This document shows, one piece after another, positions 34,085 through 42,276 of a stretch of 58,843 nt of DNA; position 1 is the stretch's first letter; the number at the start of each line of letters is the position of its first letter. The notes beneath the pieces are model-generated. The model saw only the letters and a program-made list of their open reading frames with translations, made no database searches and was not told where the DNA came from. A program made the translations under genes and the position numbers. This DNA comes from an uncultured Prevotellaceae bacterium (lineage in GTDB: Bacteria; Bacteroidota; Bacteroidia; Bacteroidales; Muribaculaceae): the NCBI GenBank assembly GCA_900318335.1, contig ONKF01000028.1, positions 1 through 58,843 on the forward strand, given 5' to 3'.

Positions 34085-34669
34085 ATGTTTGATATAGATG
34101 GAACACTGGTGAGTCTTGACCTGGTCGAGCGGTTCTTCTGCTGCGACCTGGATACGTGTCTGGGTGCTTGCTGCATCGAGGGCGATTCGGGTGCGCCGTT
34201 GACACGGGAGGAATACGAGCAGCTCAAGGCCATCCTGCCTGAAGTTTGGGACGACCTCTTGCCCCAAGCGCAACAACAGATTACCGAGAACGGGGTAGCC
34301 TTTGTTGACGTCGAGGGTGAACTGGTCACCCAGCTCGTGGGTGGGGCCAACTGTGTGTTCACCACCTACGAGAGAGGTGGAATGTGCTTGTGTGCCATCG
34401 AGAAAGCCTATCGTGAGGGCCGCATCAAGTGGCGCAAACCCATTTCCTGCTATCTTTACCCTGTACGCATCAAGCGATACCCAGGTTATGACGCTGTGAA
34501 TTTTGACCGCTGGAAAATCTGCAAGTGTGCCGAAGTCTTAGGCCGACGCGAGGGCATCCGCCTCTATCAGTTCCTGCGTGAGCCGCTCATCGAGCGCTAC
34601 GGTCAGGAGTGGTATGACCAGCTTGTCGCAGCATGTGAATTGTATATTAAAGAGTATTTATCAGAATAG
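34085..34669 (+). CDS. DUF3109 family protein
   Basis: A 194-aa cytoplasmic protein of the cysteine-rich DUF3109 family. Cysteine pairs are at FFCCDLDTCLGACC, and further cysteines at GGANCVFT, MCLCAIEKAY, ISCYLY and WKICKCAEV, fitting a metal (zinc or Fe-S) centre. The start MFDIDGTLVSLDLVERF is the family start. The role is unknown. It follows cdaA and is probably in the folP-cdaA operon. Confidence 0.85.
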   Translation: MFDIDGTLVSLDLVERFFCCDLDTCLGACCIEGDSGAPLTREEYEQLKAILPEVWDDLLPQAQQQITENGVAFVDVEGELVTQLVGGANCVFTTYERGGMCLCAIEKAYREGRIKWRKPISCYLYPVRIKRYPGYDAVNFDRWKICKCAEVLGRREGIRLYQFLREPLIERYGQEWYDQLVAACELYIKEYLSE

Positions 34670-34675
34670 TATAAA

Positions 34676-36403
34676 ATGAGATTTAGATATTTGTTCGCAG
34701 TATTATCTTTATTGGTGTTTGTGCCCGTGATGGCGCAGATGACCTTTGACGGCAAGCGTCCGGTTTACGATAAGTTGACCGACACCTACCTGTTGACGCT
34801 GCCCGAGTCGACCTTTGGCCATCCTTATAGCGCTGTGCCTGTCATCGACGACACCGTGTCGTGGGTGAACCTTGCTGGTAAGATGGTGAGGCAAACGGCC
34901 GATTTCCCCATTGTAAAGGGTGATACGGTCTATCAGATGATGTATGCCCACAATGGCCGTTTGACAAAAACCAGGTTGCGCCTCACTTATCTTCCCATCC
35001 TGTGTATGGAGGGCACTTTCGATACCGAGTATACAGTGGGCAACGTGGATATAACGATGCCCGAGGACACTTGTACACAGCATTACCAGGCACGCATCAA
35101 GTGGGCTGGCGGAACGACCACCTATGACTGGATCCATAAGCATAATTATCATCTGAAATTTGTGGATGAGAATCTGGAGAAGATGGATGTCTCGTTTTTC
35201 GGCCTTCGCAACGACAACCACTGGCGACTGGATGCCGGCATTGTGGACATGCTGCGATTCCGCAACAAGGCTGCCCACGCTCTGTGGGCCGATTTTGGCA
35301 ACAAGCCCTATTATGCCGCTTCAGAGCCCAAGGCCCGCAACTACGCACGTGGCCATCATGTCGAGGTCTTTCTCAACGGGGATTACATGGGCTTCTTTGA
35401 CCTGACCGAGTTCCTTGACCGCAAGCAGATGAAGCTCAAGAAGTATGATGAGGCCAATGGCAAGTTCCGCGGTATGATGTGGAAAGCCAAGGTCGGTACA
35501 GAGCAGACCTTGTTTGCTGCAACGACCCCCTATGATAACAATTCCGACAGTTGGGCTGGCTTTGAGGTGATGTACCCCGACTTTGATGAGGTGGCTCCCA
35601 CCAACTACCGATTGCTTTACGATGCCATCAAGTTTGTTTCAAGGAGCGATTCGGCCACGTTTGCTTCTCAAGTGGGTGACTATTTCGACTTGCCCATCCT
35701 TGTGGATTATTATGTGTTCATCCACACGCTGTATGCAATCGACAACTCGTGCAAGAACATCATCTGGGGATGCTATGATAGCTCTGTTGACAAGAAGTTG
35801 ACGTTGTCGGTTTGGGACCTTGAGGCGACGGTGGGCCAGCACTGGTATAATGGAGAAGGCTATTACCGTGCACCTGAGATCCAGCCCGAGAATGATCTCG
35901 ACAAGCCTCACCAGCGTTTCTCGGAATTGTGGCGCAACAAGTTGTTCATGCAGTTGAAGGCATTGCCCGACTTCCACAATCAGGTGTTAACCCGCTACTG
36001 GCAATTGCGGCAGAACGTGCTGCGACCCGACAGTTTGATTAAGCGCTATGCCGACATCTATGCCTATCTTGAGAAGTGCGGTGCCCTTAACCGTGAGACT
36101 GAGCGATGGAGCGGCGACGACGACATCTCTGGGCTGCCTCTGGATTTCGAGGGAGAGTTCGAGTATCTGAGTGATTGGATCAGGCGCCGCATCGCTTATC
36201 TCGATACTGTGACATTTGCCTATTTGCATGGCGATGTTGATGGAAATGGGGTAGTGTCGATCATGGACCTCTCCTATATGCTGGATTATCTGCTGGATGG
36301 CGACGATGGGAAGATTAACATCCTGAATGCTGATGTGGATTCCAATGCTAAGGTGGATCTGAAGGACTTGGCATCGCTCATCGATTTGTTGCTTACTAAC
36401 TGA
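34676..36403 (+). CDS. CotH-like protein with C-terminal dockerin repeats, copy 1
   Basis: A 575-aa secreted protein. The signal peptide ends at PVMAQ. An N-terminal beta domain (about 25-130) precedes a CotH kinase-like domain (about 150-440) with LRNDNHWRLDAG, RNKAAHALWADFG and VEVFLNGDYMGFFDLTEFLDR. Further conserved blocks are DYYVFIHTLYAIDNSCKNII and LSVWDLEATVGQHW. CotH proteins are atypical protein kinases in spore coats and secreted proteins. The C-terminus holds two dockerin-like repeats with GDVDGNGVVSIMDLSYMLDYL and ADVDSNAKVDLKDLASLIDLL. It is followed 72 bases later by a paralogue. Confidence 0.85.
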   Translation: MRFRYLFAVLSLLVFVPVMAQMTFDGKRPVYDKLTDTYLLTLPESTFGHPYSAVPVIDDTVSWVNLAGKMVRQTADFPIVKGDTVYQMMYAHNGRLTKTRLRLTYLPILCMEGTFDTEYTVGNVDITMPEDTCTQHYQARIKWAGGTTTYDWIHKHNYHLKFVDENLEKMDVSFFGLRNDNHWRLDAGIVDMLRFRNKAAHALWADFGNKPYYAASEPKARNYARGHHVEVFLNGDYMGFFDLTEFLDRKQMKLKKYDEANGKFRGMMWKAKVGTEQTLFAATTPYDNNSDSWAGFEVMYPDFDEVAPTNYRLLYDAIKFVSRSDSATFASQVGDYFDLPILVDYYVFIHTLYAIDNSCKNIIWGCYDSSVDKKLTLSVWDLEATVGQHWYNGEGYYRAPEIQPENDLDKPHQRFSELWRNKLFMQLKALPDFHNQVLTRYWQLRQNVLRPDSLIKRYADIYAYLEKCGALNRETERWSGDDDISGLPLDFEGEFEYLSDWIRRRIAYLDTVTFAYLHGDVDGNGVVSIMDLSYMLDYLLDGDDGKINILNADVDSNAKVDLKDLASLIDLLLTN

Positions 36404-36475
36404 ACAGGTGAGTGATTTATTCATGGATAGACAATAATTAACAGATATATTAGGATAAAAGTAAAAGATTAAGAA

Positions 36476-38206
36476 ATGAAACATCGATTGTTTTTCATGG
36501 TCTTATTATTGTTGTGCGGGGTACAAGCTATGAACGCACAATTCACATTAGATGGCAGGCGGCCGTTCTATGACAGCCGCACCCATATCTATCTTCTTCC
36601 CGTACCCCCCGATTACTATGGTAAATCCATCAAACTGAGCTTTGTGGCCGATGATTCTATCTCCTGGGTAACCCAAGACTCCTGGGACGTCACCGACTAC
36701 ATGTATTTCAGGAAATTGCAAAGCGACACCACCTACACCTTCAGCTATTGGGTGTGGCCCGTTGGCTATGCCTCTAAACTGCGCTTCACATCGCTGCCCG
36801 TTATGAAGCTTGTGGGAGACATCGGGGATGAATATGTCAATGGCGAGGTGCTCATGCAGTTCCCCGAAGACACAACCACCCTTAGGCTGAACGCCAAAAT
36901 CAAGTGGGCGGGCTCGTCCACCAACAGGCCTTGGTACAAGAAGCACAACTATCACATCAAGTTCCTTGACGAGAACATGGAGAAGATGGATGTCTCCTTC
37001 TATGGCCTGCGCAACGACAACCACTGGCGCATCGATGGAGGTGTGATTGACCTGGGCAGGGTCCGCAACAAGGTGTCTCATGGCCTGTGGGCCGACATGG
37101 CTCGGAAACCTTATTATTCCGATGTGCAGCCCAATGCCAGGTCCTATTGCCGTGGCTTCCTGGTTGACCTCCATGTCAATGACAAGTATAGGGGATTCTG
37201 TGACATGACGGAGTATCTGGACCGAAAACAGATGAAACTGAAAAAGTACGATGATGAGAACCACGTGTTCCATGGCATGCTCTGGAAGGCCAAAACCGTC
37301 ACAATGCAGACACTCTTTGCGGCCAACACCGTTTATAATAACTACTCTGACAATTGGGGCGGCTTTGAGCTGGAGTATCCCAATCTGGATGATGTCAACC
37401 CCACCGACTACCACATCTTGAGCGACGCTGTTGAATTTGTGGCCAACAGCACCGACCGGGAGTTTCAGGAGCATGTGGGCGAGTATTTTGATCTGCCTGT
37501 CCTTGTGGACTATTATGTTTTCATCAATGTGCTATTGGCTTCGGATAATGTTGGCAAGAATATTATGTGGGCCTGCTATGACTGTCAGGCGGATAAGAAA
37601 CTCACGCTGGCTGTGTGGGACCTGGATGCCGTGATGGGACAGTATTGGTCCAATGAGGATGAATATTACCATGGCCCGGTGGTAGCTCCCGAGAATGACC
37701 TGAAAGACGTGTCAAGTTTCGGAGAAAACCGCCTTTTCAACCGCTTGATGGAGTGGCCTGAGTTCAGCAAACAGGTGAATGACCGCTACTGGCTCCTGCG
37801 CAAGAATGTCCTTACCCCCAATAGCCTAATCCGCCGCTTCTCTTCGCTCTACAACATGTTGCGTGCCTACGGAGCTGTCTATCGCGAGGAGGATTATTTC
37901 AATCACAGCACCGACATCTCGGGCCGTGAACTCAATTTCAGCAATGAGCTGGAATATGTGAGCGACTGGATCCGCCGCCGTATCGCTTACCTGGACAACA
38001 ACACATTCAAGCGCGAGGACGGTTATGTGATGGGCGATATGGACGGTGATCATGAGGTGGGCATCAGCGACGCCAATGTGCTGATTGATGTCATCCTGGG
38101 TAAAGATGTTACCGAGGAGATGCTCTTCTATGCCGACCTGAACGGTGACGGCGAGGTGACCATCAGTGACGTGAATGCGCTCATTGACCTGATTCTGTCC
38201 CGATAG
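36476..38206 (+). CDS. CotH-like protein with C-terminal dockerin repeats, copy 2
   Basis: A 576-aa paralogue of copy 1 with the same architecture. The signal peptide ends at AMNAQ. The CotH-like domain has LRNDNHWRIDGG, GFLVDLHVNDKYRGFCDMTEYL and VWDLDAVMGQYW. Two dockerin-like repeats are at the end: GDMDGDHEVGISDANVLIDVI and ADLNGDGEVTISDVNALIDLI. The pair arose by tandem duplication and has since diverged throughout. The substrate is unknown; secreted CotH proteins can phosphorylate other secreted proteins. Confidence 0.85.
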   Translation: MKHRLFFMVLLLLCGVQAMNAQFTLDGRRPFYDSRTHIYLLPVPPDYYGKSIKLSFVADDSISWVTQDSWDVTDYMYFRKLQSDTTYTFSYWVWPVGYASKLRFTSLPVMKLVGDIGDEYVNGEVLMQFPEDTTTLRLNAKIKWAGSSTNRPWYKKHNYHIKFLDENMEKMDVSFYGLRNDNHWRIDGGVIDLGRVRNKVSHGLWADMARKPYYSDVQPNARSYCRGFLVDLHVNDKYRGFCDMTEYLDRKQMKLKKYDDENHVFHGMLWKAKTVTMQTLFAANTVYNNYSDNWGGFELEYPNLDDVNPTDYHILSDAVEFVANSTDREFQEHVGEYFDLPVLVDYYVFINVLLASDNVGKNIMWACYDCQADKKLTLAVWDLDAVMGQYWSNEDEYYHGPVVAPENDLKDVSSFGENRLFNRLMEWPEFSKQVNDRYWLLRKNVLTPNSLIRRFSSLYNMLRAYGAVYREEDYFNHSTDISGRELNFSNELEYVSDWIRRRIAYLDNNTFKREDGYVMGDMDGDHEVGISDANVLIDVILGKDVTEEMLFYADLNGDGEVTISDVNALIDLILSR

Positions 38207-38241
38207 TTGACTCGATATTAGGACTCTAACATGAGGAATGT

Positions 38242-38275
38242 TAAAAAATGATGGTGAAAAAAACGTCATTTTTTA
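38242..38275 (+). terminator. Weak AT-rich terminator after the CotH pair
   Basis: TAAAAAATGA pairs with TCATTTTTTA across a 14-base loop. The stem is only A-T rich, so this is a low-strength candidate between CotH copy 2 and the rplS promoter. Confidence 0.35.
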
Positions 38276-38305
38276 TTGTCGGTTTGAGAAATTGTACTAC
38301 CTTTG
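38276..38305 (+). promoter_or_regulatory. Promoter of rplS
   Basis: TTG (38276-38278) and TACCTTTG (38298-38305) are spaced by 19 bases. The leader to the ATG at 38390 is about 75 bases. Confidence 0.65.
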
Positions 38306-38389
38306 CACCGCTTTTCGTAATCTCTGACAAGAAAGAGTGTAGCTTGTGTATATTGCGAAGTGATTATTAACGATTTAAATAACATAACA

Positions 38390-38697
38390 ATGGACTTGAT
38401 TAAAGTTGCTGAACAAGCATTTGCTACAGGCAAGCAGCACCCGCAGTTTTTCCCGGGTGACACAATCACGGTAGCATACCGCATCAAGGAGGGTAACAAG
38501 GAGCGTATCCAGCAGTACCGTGGTGTGGTAACATCGGTGTAGAGCGTATTTTCCCGCTCGAGTCTCCGTTTATCGACAGCATTTCCATCAACAAGCATGG
38601 TAAGGTACGTCGTGCCAAGCTGTATTACCTGCGTGGTCTCACCGGTAAGAAGGCTCGCATCAAGGAGCGCCGCATTATCAAGAAGGAGGAGGCATAA
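38390..38697 (+). pseudogene. rplS: 50S ribosomal protein L19, frame broken by an internal deletion
   Basis: L19 lies at the subunit interface and is essentially always intact. The first 47 residues (MDLIKVAEQAFATGKQHPQ to YRGVV) are normal, then the frame runs to a stop at 38542. From 38530, in another frame, the protein resumes as [17 protein letters not shown] and ends normally in [12 protein letters not shown]. The roughly 20 residues that normally link VV to the NIGVERIF block (a KIxGxGxxxxFTVRKMSG-like segment) are missing. The missing length is not a multiple of three (frame +2 before, +1 after). The junction lies at GGTAAC, 38527-38532. The gene is real but broken as sequenced. Confidence 0.92.
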
Positions 38698-38743
38698 TTT
38701 TAGTGCTTTTCAGCCTGCTGTTACCTCTTTCGATAACAGAATC

Positions 38744-38782
38744 AAGGACTCTGGCATCATGGTGCCGGGGTCCTTATTTTTT
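38744..38782 (+). terminator. Terminator after rplS
   Basis: AAGGACTCTGGCA (38744-38756) pairs with TGCCGGGGTCCTT (38763-38775) apart from two mismatched positions, and a T-run follows. Confidence 0.75.
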
Positions 38783-38923
38783 GCGCTTGGGATACTGGAC
38801 CCAAAAATATTGCCTCATGAATGATTGCCGATTGATTTTTAATATGTAACTTTGGGGGCACAGAGGGAGCCGAAACGCTTGAAAGGGAGTAGGCATTAAT
38901 CTTTTTATGAATACAGGATTGTT

Positions 38924-39550
38924 ATGGATGAAGAAATGAAGAATGCCGAACAGGCCGCTAACGAGATGAAGAACGAGGGTGGCAGCATCTTTGACCAGCT
39001 CAAGGGAATGCTTGACCAGGCTACCAATGGCGAGGGAAATGTGTTTGACAAACTCAAAGGCATGCTCGAGGGCAAGGAAGGTGATCCCAATATCTTTGAC
39101 AAGGCCAAGGAGATGTTTGACGGCAAGGAAGGTGAGCCCGGTATGCTCGACCAGCTCAAGGAGATGCTGGACAAGGGCACAACCGCTGCCGGCGAGGTGA
39201 GCCAGGACTTCTTGGAGAAAGCTAAGGCTATGTTCGAGGCCAAGGAAGGTGAACCCAGTCTGCTTGACAAGGCCAAAGAAATGTTTGGCGAGGGTGCCGC
39301 AGCCGCTGGCGAGATGATGGATAAGGCCAAGGACTTTGTGGAGCAGGGCACTGCTGCCGCCAACGAAGTCGCCCAGGACCTCAGCCAGAAGGCCAAGGAA
39401 GCCTTTGAGCCCAAGGAGGGTGAAGACAATGTTCTTGACAAAGCCAAGGATGCGCTCGACGATGCCGGCAAGGCTGCCGAGGGCGTGATGGACAAGGTGC
39501 AGGATTTCCTGAAGAACGCCTTTGGTCCTAAGGACGAGGGCCAAGCCTGA
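38924..39550 (+). CDS. Charged amphipathic-repeat protein (LEA-like)
   Basis: A 208-aa soluble, highly charged protein without a signal peptide. It consists of imperfect 16-17-residue repeats such as VFDKLKGMLEGKEGDPN, IFDKAKEMFDGKEGEPG and LLDKAKEMFGEGAAAAG, predicted to be amphipathic helices with a KAKE core. Such sequences resemble LEA-like or apolipoprotein-like proteins and could bind membranes or proteins under stress. There is no known family assignment from me. The opposite strand is also open over this span, but that is a shadow of the codon bias. Confidence 0.75.
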   Translation: MDEEMKNAEQAANEMKNEGGSIFDQLKGMLDQATNGEGNVFDKLKGMLEGKEGDPNIFDKAKEMFDGKEGEPGMLDQLKEMLDKGTTAAGEVSQDFLEKAKAMFEAKEGEPSLLDKAKEMFGEGAAAAGEMMDKAKDFVEQGTAAANEVAQDLSQKAKEAFEPKEGEDNVLDKAKDALDDAGKAAEGVMDKVQDFLKNAFGPKDEGQA

Positions 39551-39564
39551 TTAGCCACTACAAT

Positions 39565-39634
39565 AAACTACGAATTACGCGAATTAATCGAATGGCATCT
39601 GCCGGAATCGTGAAATTCGCGTAATTCGTAGTTT
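39565..39634. repeat. Palindromic intergenic element, copy 1
   Basis: AAACTACGAATTACGCGAATT (39565-39585) and its exact reverse complement (39614-39634) form a perfect 21-bp inverted repeat around a 28-base centre. A similar element lies at 58246-58323. The element is between convergent genes and is followed by a T-run at 39638-39642, so it may also end transcription. Confidence 0.85.
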
Positions 39635-39644
39635 GTCGTTTTTA

Positions 39645-40520
39645 TTAATCCAGATAACGCTTGTCAAGGTCGCTGTAGTAGTCGATGCGGCGGTCCCGCA
39701 GGAATGGCCACCAGCGCCTTACCTGTTCGCTGCGCTCCATGTCGATGTCGATGATTTGGCAGTCTTCGGTATCATTGGGGGCGCGATAGATGAGCTCACC
39801 TTGAGGCCCGGCAACAAAGCTGCTGCCCCAGAACTGGATGCCGTTGGTCTGGCCTGACGGGTCGGACTCGTGGCCCACTCGGTTGACGGTGATGACGGGC
39901 AGACCGTTGGCCACCGCGTGGCCCCGTTGCACGGTCGTCCATGCCTCGCGTTGGCGTTCCTGCTCGTCGGGTGTGTCGCTGCTCTCGTAGCCGATGGCGG
40001 TGGGGTAGATGAGCAATTCGGCACCACGCATGGCCATCAGGCGTGCTCCCTCGGGGTACCACTGGTCCCAGCACACCATCACACCCAACTTGCCCAGGGA
40101 TGTCTGTATGGGGTGGAATCCCATGTCTCCGGGGGTGAAATAGAATTTCTCGTAGTAGGCAGGGTCATCGGGGATGTGCATTTTGCGGTATTGGCCCGCA
40201 ATGCTGCCGTCGGTGTCATAAACGACTGCTGTGTTGTGGTACAGGCCGGTGGCGCGTTTTTCAAACATCGATGTCACGAGCACGATGCCGCACTCGCGCG
40301 CTACAGCCGCATATTGGGCCGTCTCCTTGCCTGGAATCTCGACCGCAAGGTCAAAATTGTCCACGTCCTCCACTTGGCAGAAGTAGAGCGAGTCATGCAG
40401 CTCGGGCAGGACAACGAGTTGTGCGCCCCAGGCGGCAAGGTCTTTTATCTTGGTGATGAGCGACTGGCGGTTGCCCTCAATGTCGCTGCTGTTGCGTTGT
40501 TGTATGATTCCTACTTTCAT
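39645..40520 (-). CDS. aguB: N-carbamoylputrescine amidase
   Basis: The enzyme hydrolyses N-carbamoylputrescine to putrescine, CO2 and ammonia. The 291-aa nitrilase-superfamily protein has the Glu-Lys-Cys triad: Glu40 in VVLPELHDSLYF, Lys113 in YRKMHIPDD, Cys150 in VMVCWDQWYPE. It is transcribed just after aguA, with 30 bases between. Confidence 0.93.
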   Translation of the reverse strand: MKVGIIQQRNSSDIEGNRQSLITKIKDLAAWGAQLVVLPELHDSLYFCQVEDVDNFDLAVEIPGKETAQYAAVARECGIVLVTSMFEKRATGLYHNTAVVYDTDGSIAGQYRKMHIPDDPAYYEKFYFTPGDMGFHPIQTSLGKLGVMVCWDQWYPEGARLMAMRGAELLIYPTAIGYESSDTPDEQERQREAWTTVQRGHAVANGLPVITVNRVGHESDPSGQTNGIQFWGSSFVAGPQGELIYRAPNDTEDCQIIDIDMERSEQVRRWWPFLRDRRIDYYSDLDKRYLD

Positions 40521-40550
40521 TGAGATAAGAGCTGATAGGGATGAATAACG

Positions 40551-41591
40551 TTATTTTAGGGCCCCCTTGGGCAGTTGCATGGTCGCGCAGTGCAGGGAGC
40601 CGTGTTGGCAGATGAGGGCACGGCAGTCGATACCCACCACCTTGCGGCCAGGGAAGGCTTGCCCGATGAGCTGGCAGGCCTTGGCGTCGTTTTCGGGCTG
40701 GCCATAGACGGGAACCAGCACCTGATGGTTCATGACCAGGAAGTTGGCATAGGTGGCGGGCAAGCGAGAGATTTCGTCATAGGTGGCATCGGGCAGCGGC
40801 AACTTGATCAGCTGGTAATGGTTGCCGTCCACGTCGGTCAGTTCCTTGAGTTCCTGCTCCATCTTCATCATGGGCTCGAAATGCTCGTCATCGGGGTCGT
40901 CACAGCCGTTGTACAGGATGATGCCGCCAGGCGCGAAGCGGGCCAGCGTATCAATGTGGCCGTCGGTGTCGTCACCAGCAAGTGCCCCGTTGTCAAGCCA
41001 CAGCATCTTGATGCACCCTAAACGTTCCAGCAGCGTCTCCTCCAGTTGTTCGCGAGAGAGAGCGTCGTTACGGTTGGGTGCGGTCAGGCAACAGGTTGTG
41101 GTCATGACGGTTCCATTGCCGTCGGTCTCGATAGATCCTCCCTCAAGCACCAGGTCGCGGCAGTTGACCAGCGGCATGTTGAAGATGCCCTGCTCGTTGA
41201 GTCTCGAGGTGACCAGATTATCGCAGTCGGCGGCAAATTTCATGCCCCATGCGTTGAACGTGAAGTCGCTGAGCACCATTTGGCCGTCCTTGAAAACGGT
41301 GATAGGACCGTAGTCGCGCACCCATGTATCGTTGGTCGGCAGCTCGACGATGGTGATGCGCTGCCAGTCCACGTCGGGGCCTAATGCCTCGCGCACCTCG
41401 TCGCCGTCGGGGGCGACGATGACCAGCCGCTCATCGTCATCAAGCATGGCATGGACCATCTCAACATAACAAGCCGTCACCTCGTCGAGCATATAAGCCC
41501 AGTCGGTGCCGGCGTGTGGCCAAGAGATGAGAATGCCGTCCTGGCAGTCCCACTCGGCAGCAAAGCTGCGGTTTCGTTTGGTTGGGATCAT
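40551..41591 (-). CDS. aguA: Agmatine deiminase
   Basis: The enzyme converts agmatine to N-carbamoylputrescine, the first step to putrescine. The 346-aa pentein-fold protein has DTWVRDYGP, LEGGSIETDG, DDTDGHIDTLARF and the catalytic cysteine (about residue 335) in QHGSLHCATMQ. With aguB it forms a two-gene arginine-derived polyamine pathway. Arginine decarboxylase is not in the window. Confidence 0.95.
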   Translation of the reverse strand: MIPTKRNRSFAAEWDCQDGILISWPHAGTDWAYMLDEVTACYVEMVHAMLDDDERLVIVAPDGDEVREALGPDVDWQRITIVELPTNDTWVRDYGPITVFKDGQMVLSDFTFNAWGMKFAADCDNLVTSRLNEQGIFNMPLVNCRDLVLEGGSIETDGNGTVMTTTCCLTAPNRNDALSREQLEETLLERLGCIKMLWLDNGALAGDDTDGHIDTLARFAPGGIILYNGCDDPDDEHFEPMMKMEQELKELTDVDGNHYQLIKLPLPDATYDEISRLPATYANFLVMNHQVLVPVYGQPENDAKACQLIGQAFPGRKVVGIDCRALICQHGSLHCATMQLPKGALK

Positions 41592-41658
41592 CTATCTTTC
41601 AAGTGATATCTTACTTCCTTTTGCTGATGTACTATAGGTTATTAACGGAATTGGTAGG

Positions 41659-41898
41659 TTAAATATTGTTGCCAAACTCTTGATAATTGTCCCAATAGGA
41701 GTCCTGGGATTCCACAATCTCGTTGACGAAGTCGAGGTAGCCGTCCTTGACGTTGTAACCATTGTCCTCACACCATGTGATGTAGTCGGCCTCAAAGCCA
41801 TCAACTTCTCGCCGCATGCGTTCAAATTCCTGATCAAGTTCAGGCGTGTTACTGTAGCGGTCCAAGAGTTCTCTCAGAATTTCAGAAATATCGTTCAT
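41659..41898 (-). CDS. Small acidic protein of unknown function
   Basis: A 79-aa soluble, acidic, all-helical protein (MNDISEILRELLDRYSNTPEL and VDGFEADYITWCEDNGY). An AGGAG ribosome-binding site lies immediately before ATG 41898, so this start is preferred over one further upstream. It lies 67 bases upstream of aguA in the same direction and may be co-transcribed with it. The family is not recognised. Confidence 0.6.
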   Translation of the reverse strand: MNDISEILRELLDRYSNTPELDQEFERMRREVDGFEADYITWCEDNGYNVKDGYLDFVNEIVESQDSYWDNYQEFGNNI

Positions 41899-42276
41899 AT
41901 TCTTCTCCTCTTTTATCCAGTTGCTACGATAAACAACCAGTTTATGAATTATACTTGTTCTTATGGTTTTGATGTCCAAATTTAATACATTTTTCTGTAT
42001 CTGTAGTGAAACTTTAGTTAATAATTTTAAATACTACTAATAATAGTCACTCGATGACTGATTTGTACTTGTCTTAACCATTGCCGGGCTACCGGAGCCT
42101 GATTGCTGCCCGAATCCGTATCGTCGTCTAAATGAGAGAAAAAAGTGAAAATGTTGCACTTTTCTTGCTTGCAATAAGTTTACTTGTAGTAACTTTGTGC
42201 CTTGGTAAGTGGCATTATGCTACTGTTGAAGTGTTTAAACGCATAACAAACTTTAATCTTTGACGGTCTCAATAGC
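41899..42276 (+). other. Intergenic region before the DUF4836 gene
   Basis: These 378 bases have no gene. The right half carries a promoter: TTG at 42169-42171, then 18 bases, then TAACTTTG at 42190-42197, with an 80-base leader. The left part is AT-rich with no structure I can identify. Confidence 0.5.

Noticed and set aside
38390-38697. Programmed frameshift in rplS
   Set aside because: A shift could join the frames but would not restore the roughly 20 conserved residues, and no slippery site is visible at the junction.
38774-39544. Minus-strand frame over the LEA-like gene
   Set aside because: The plus strand has a coherent repeat structure and start; the minus frame mirrors its repeat bias.
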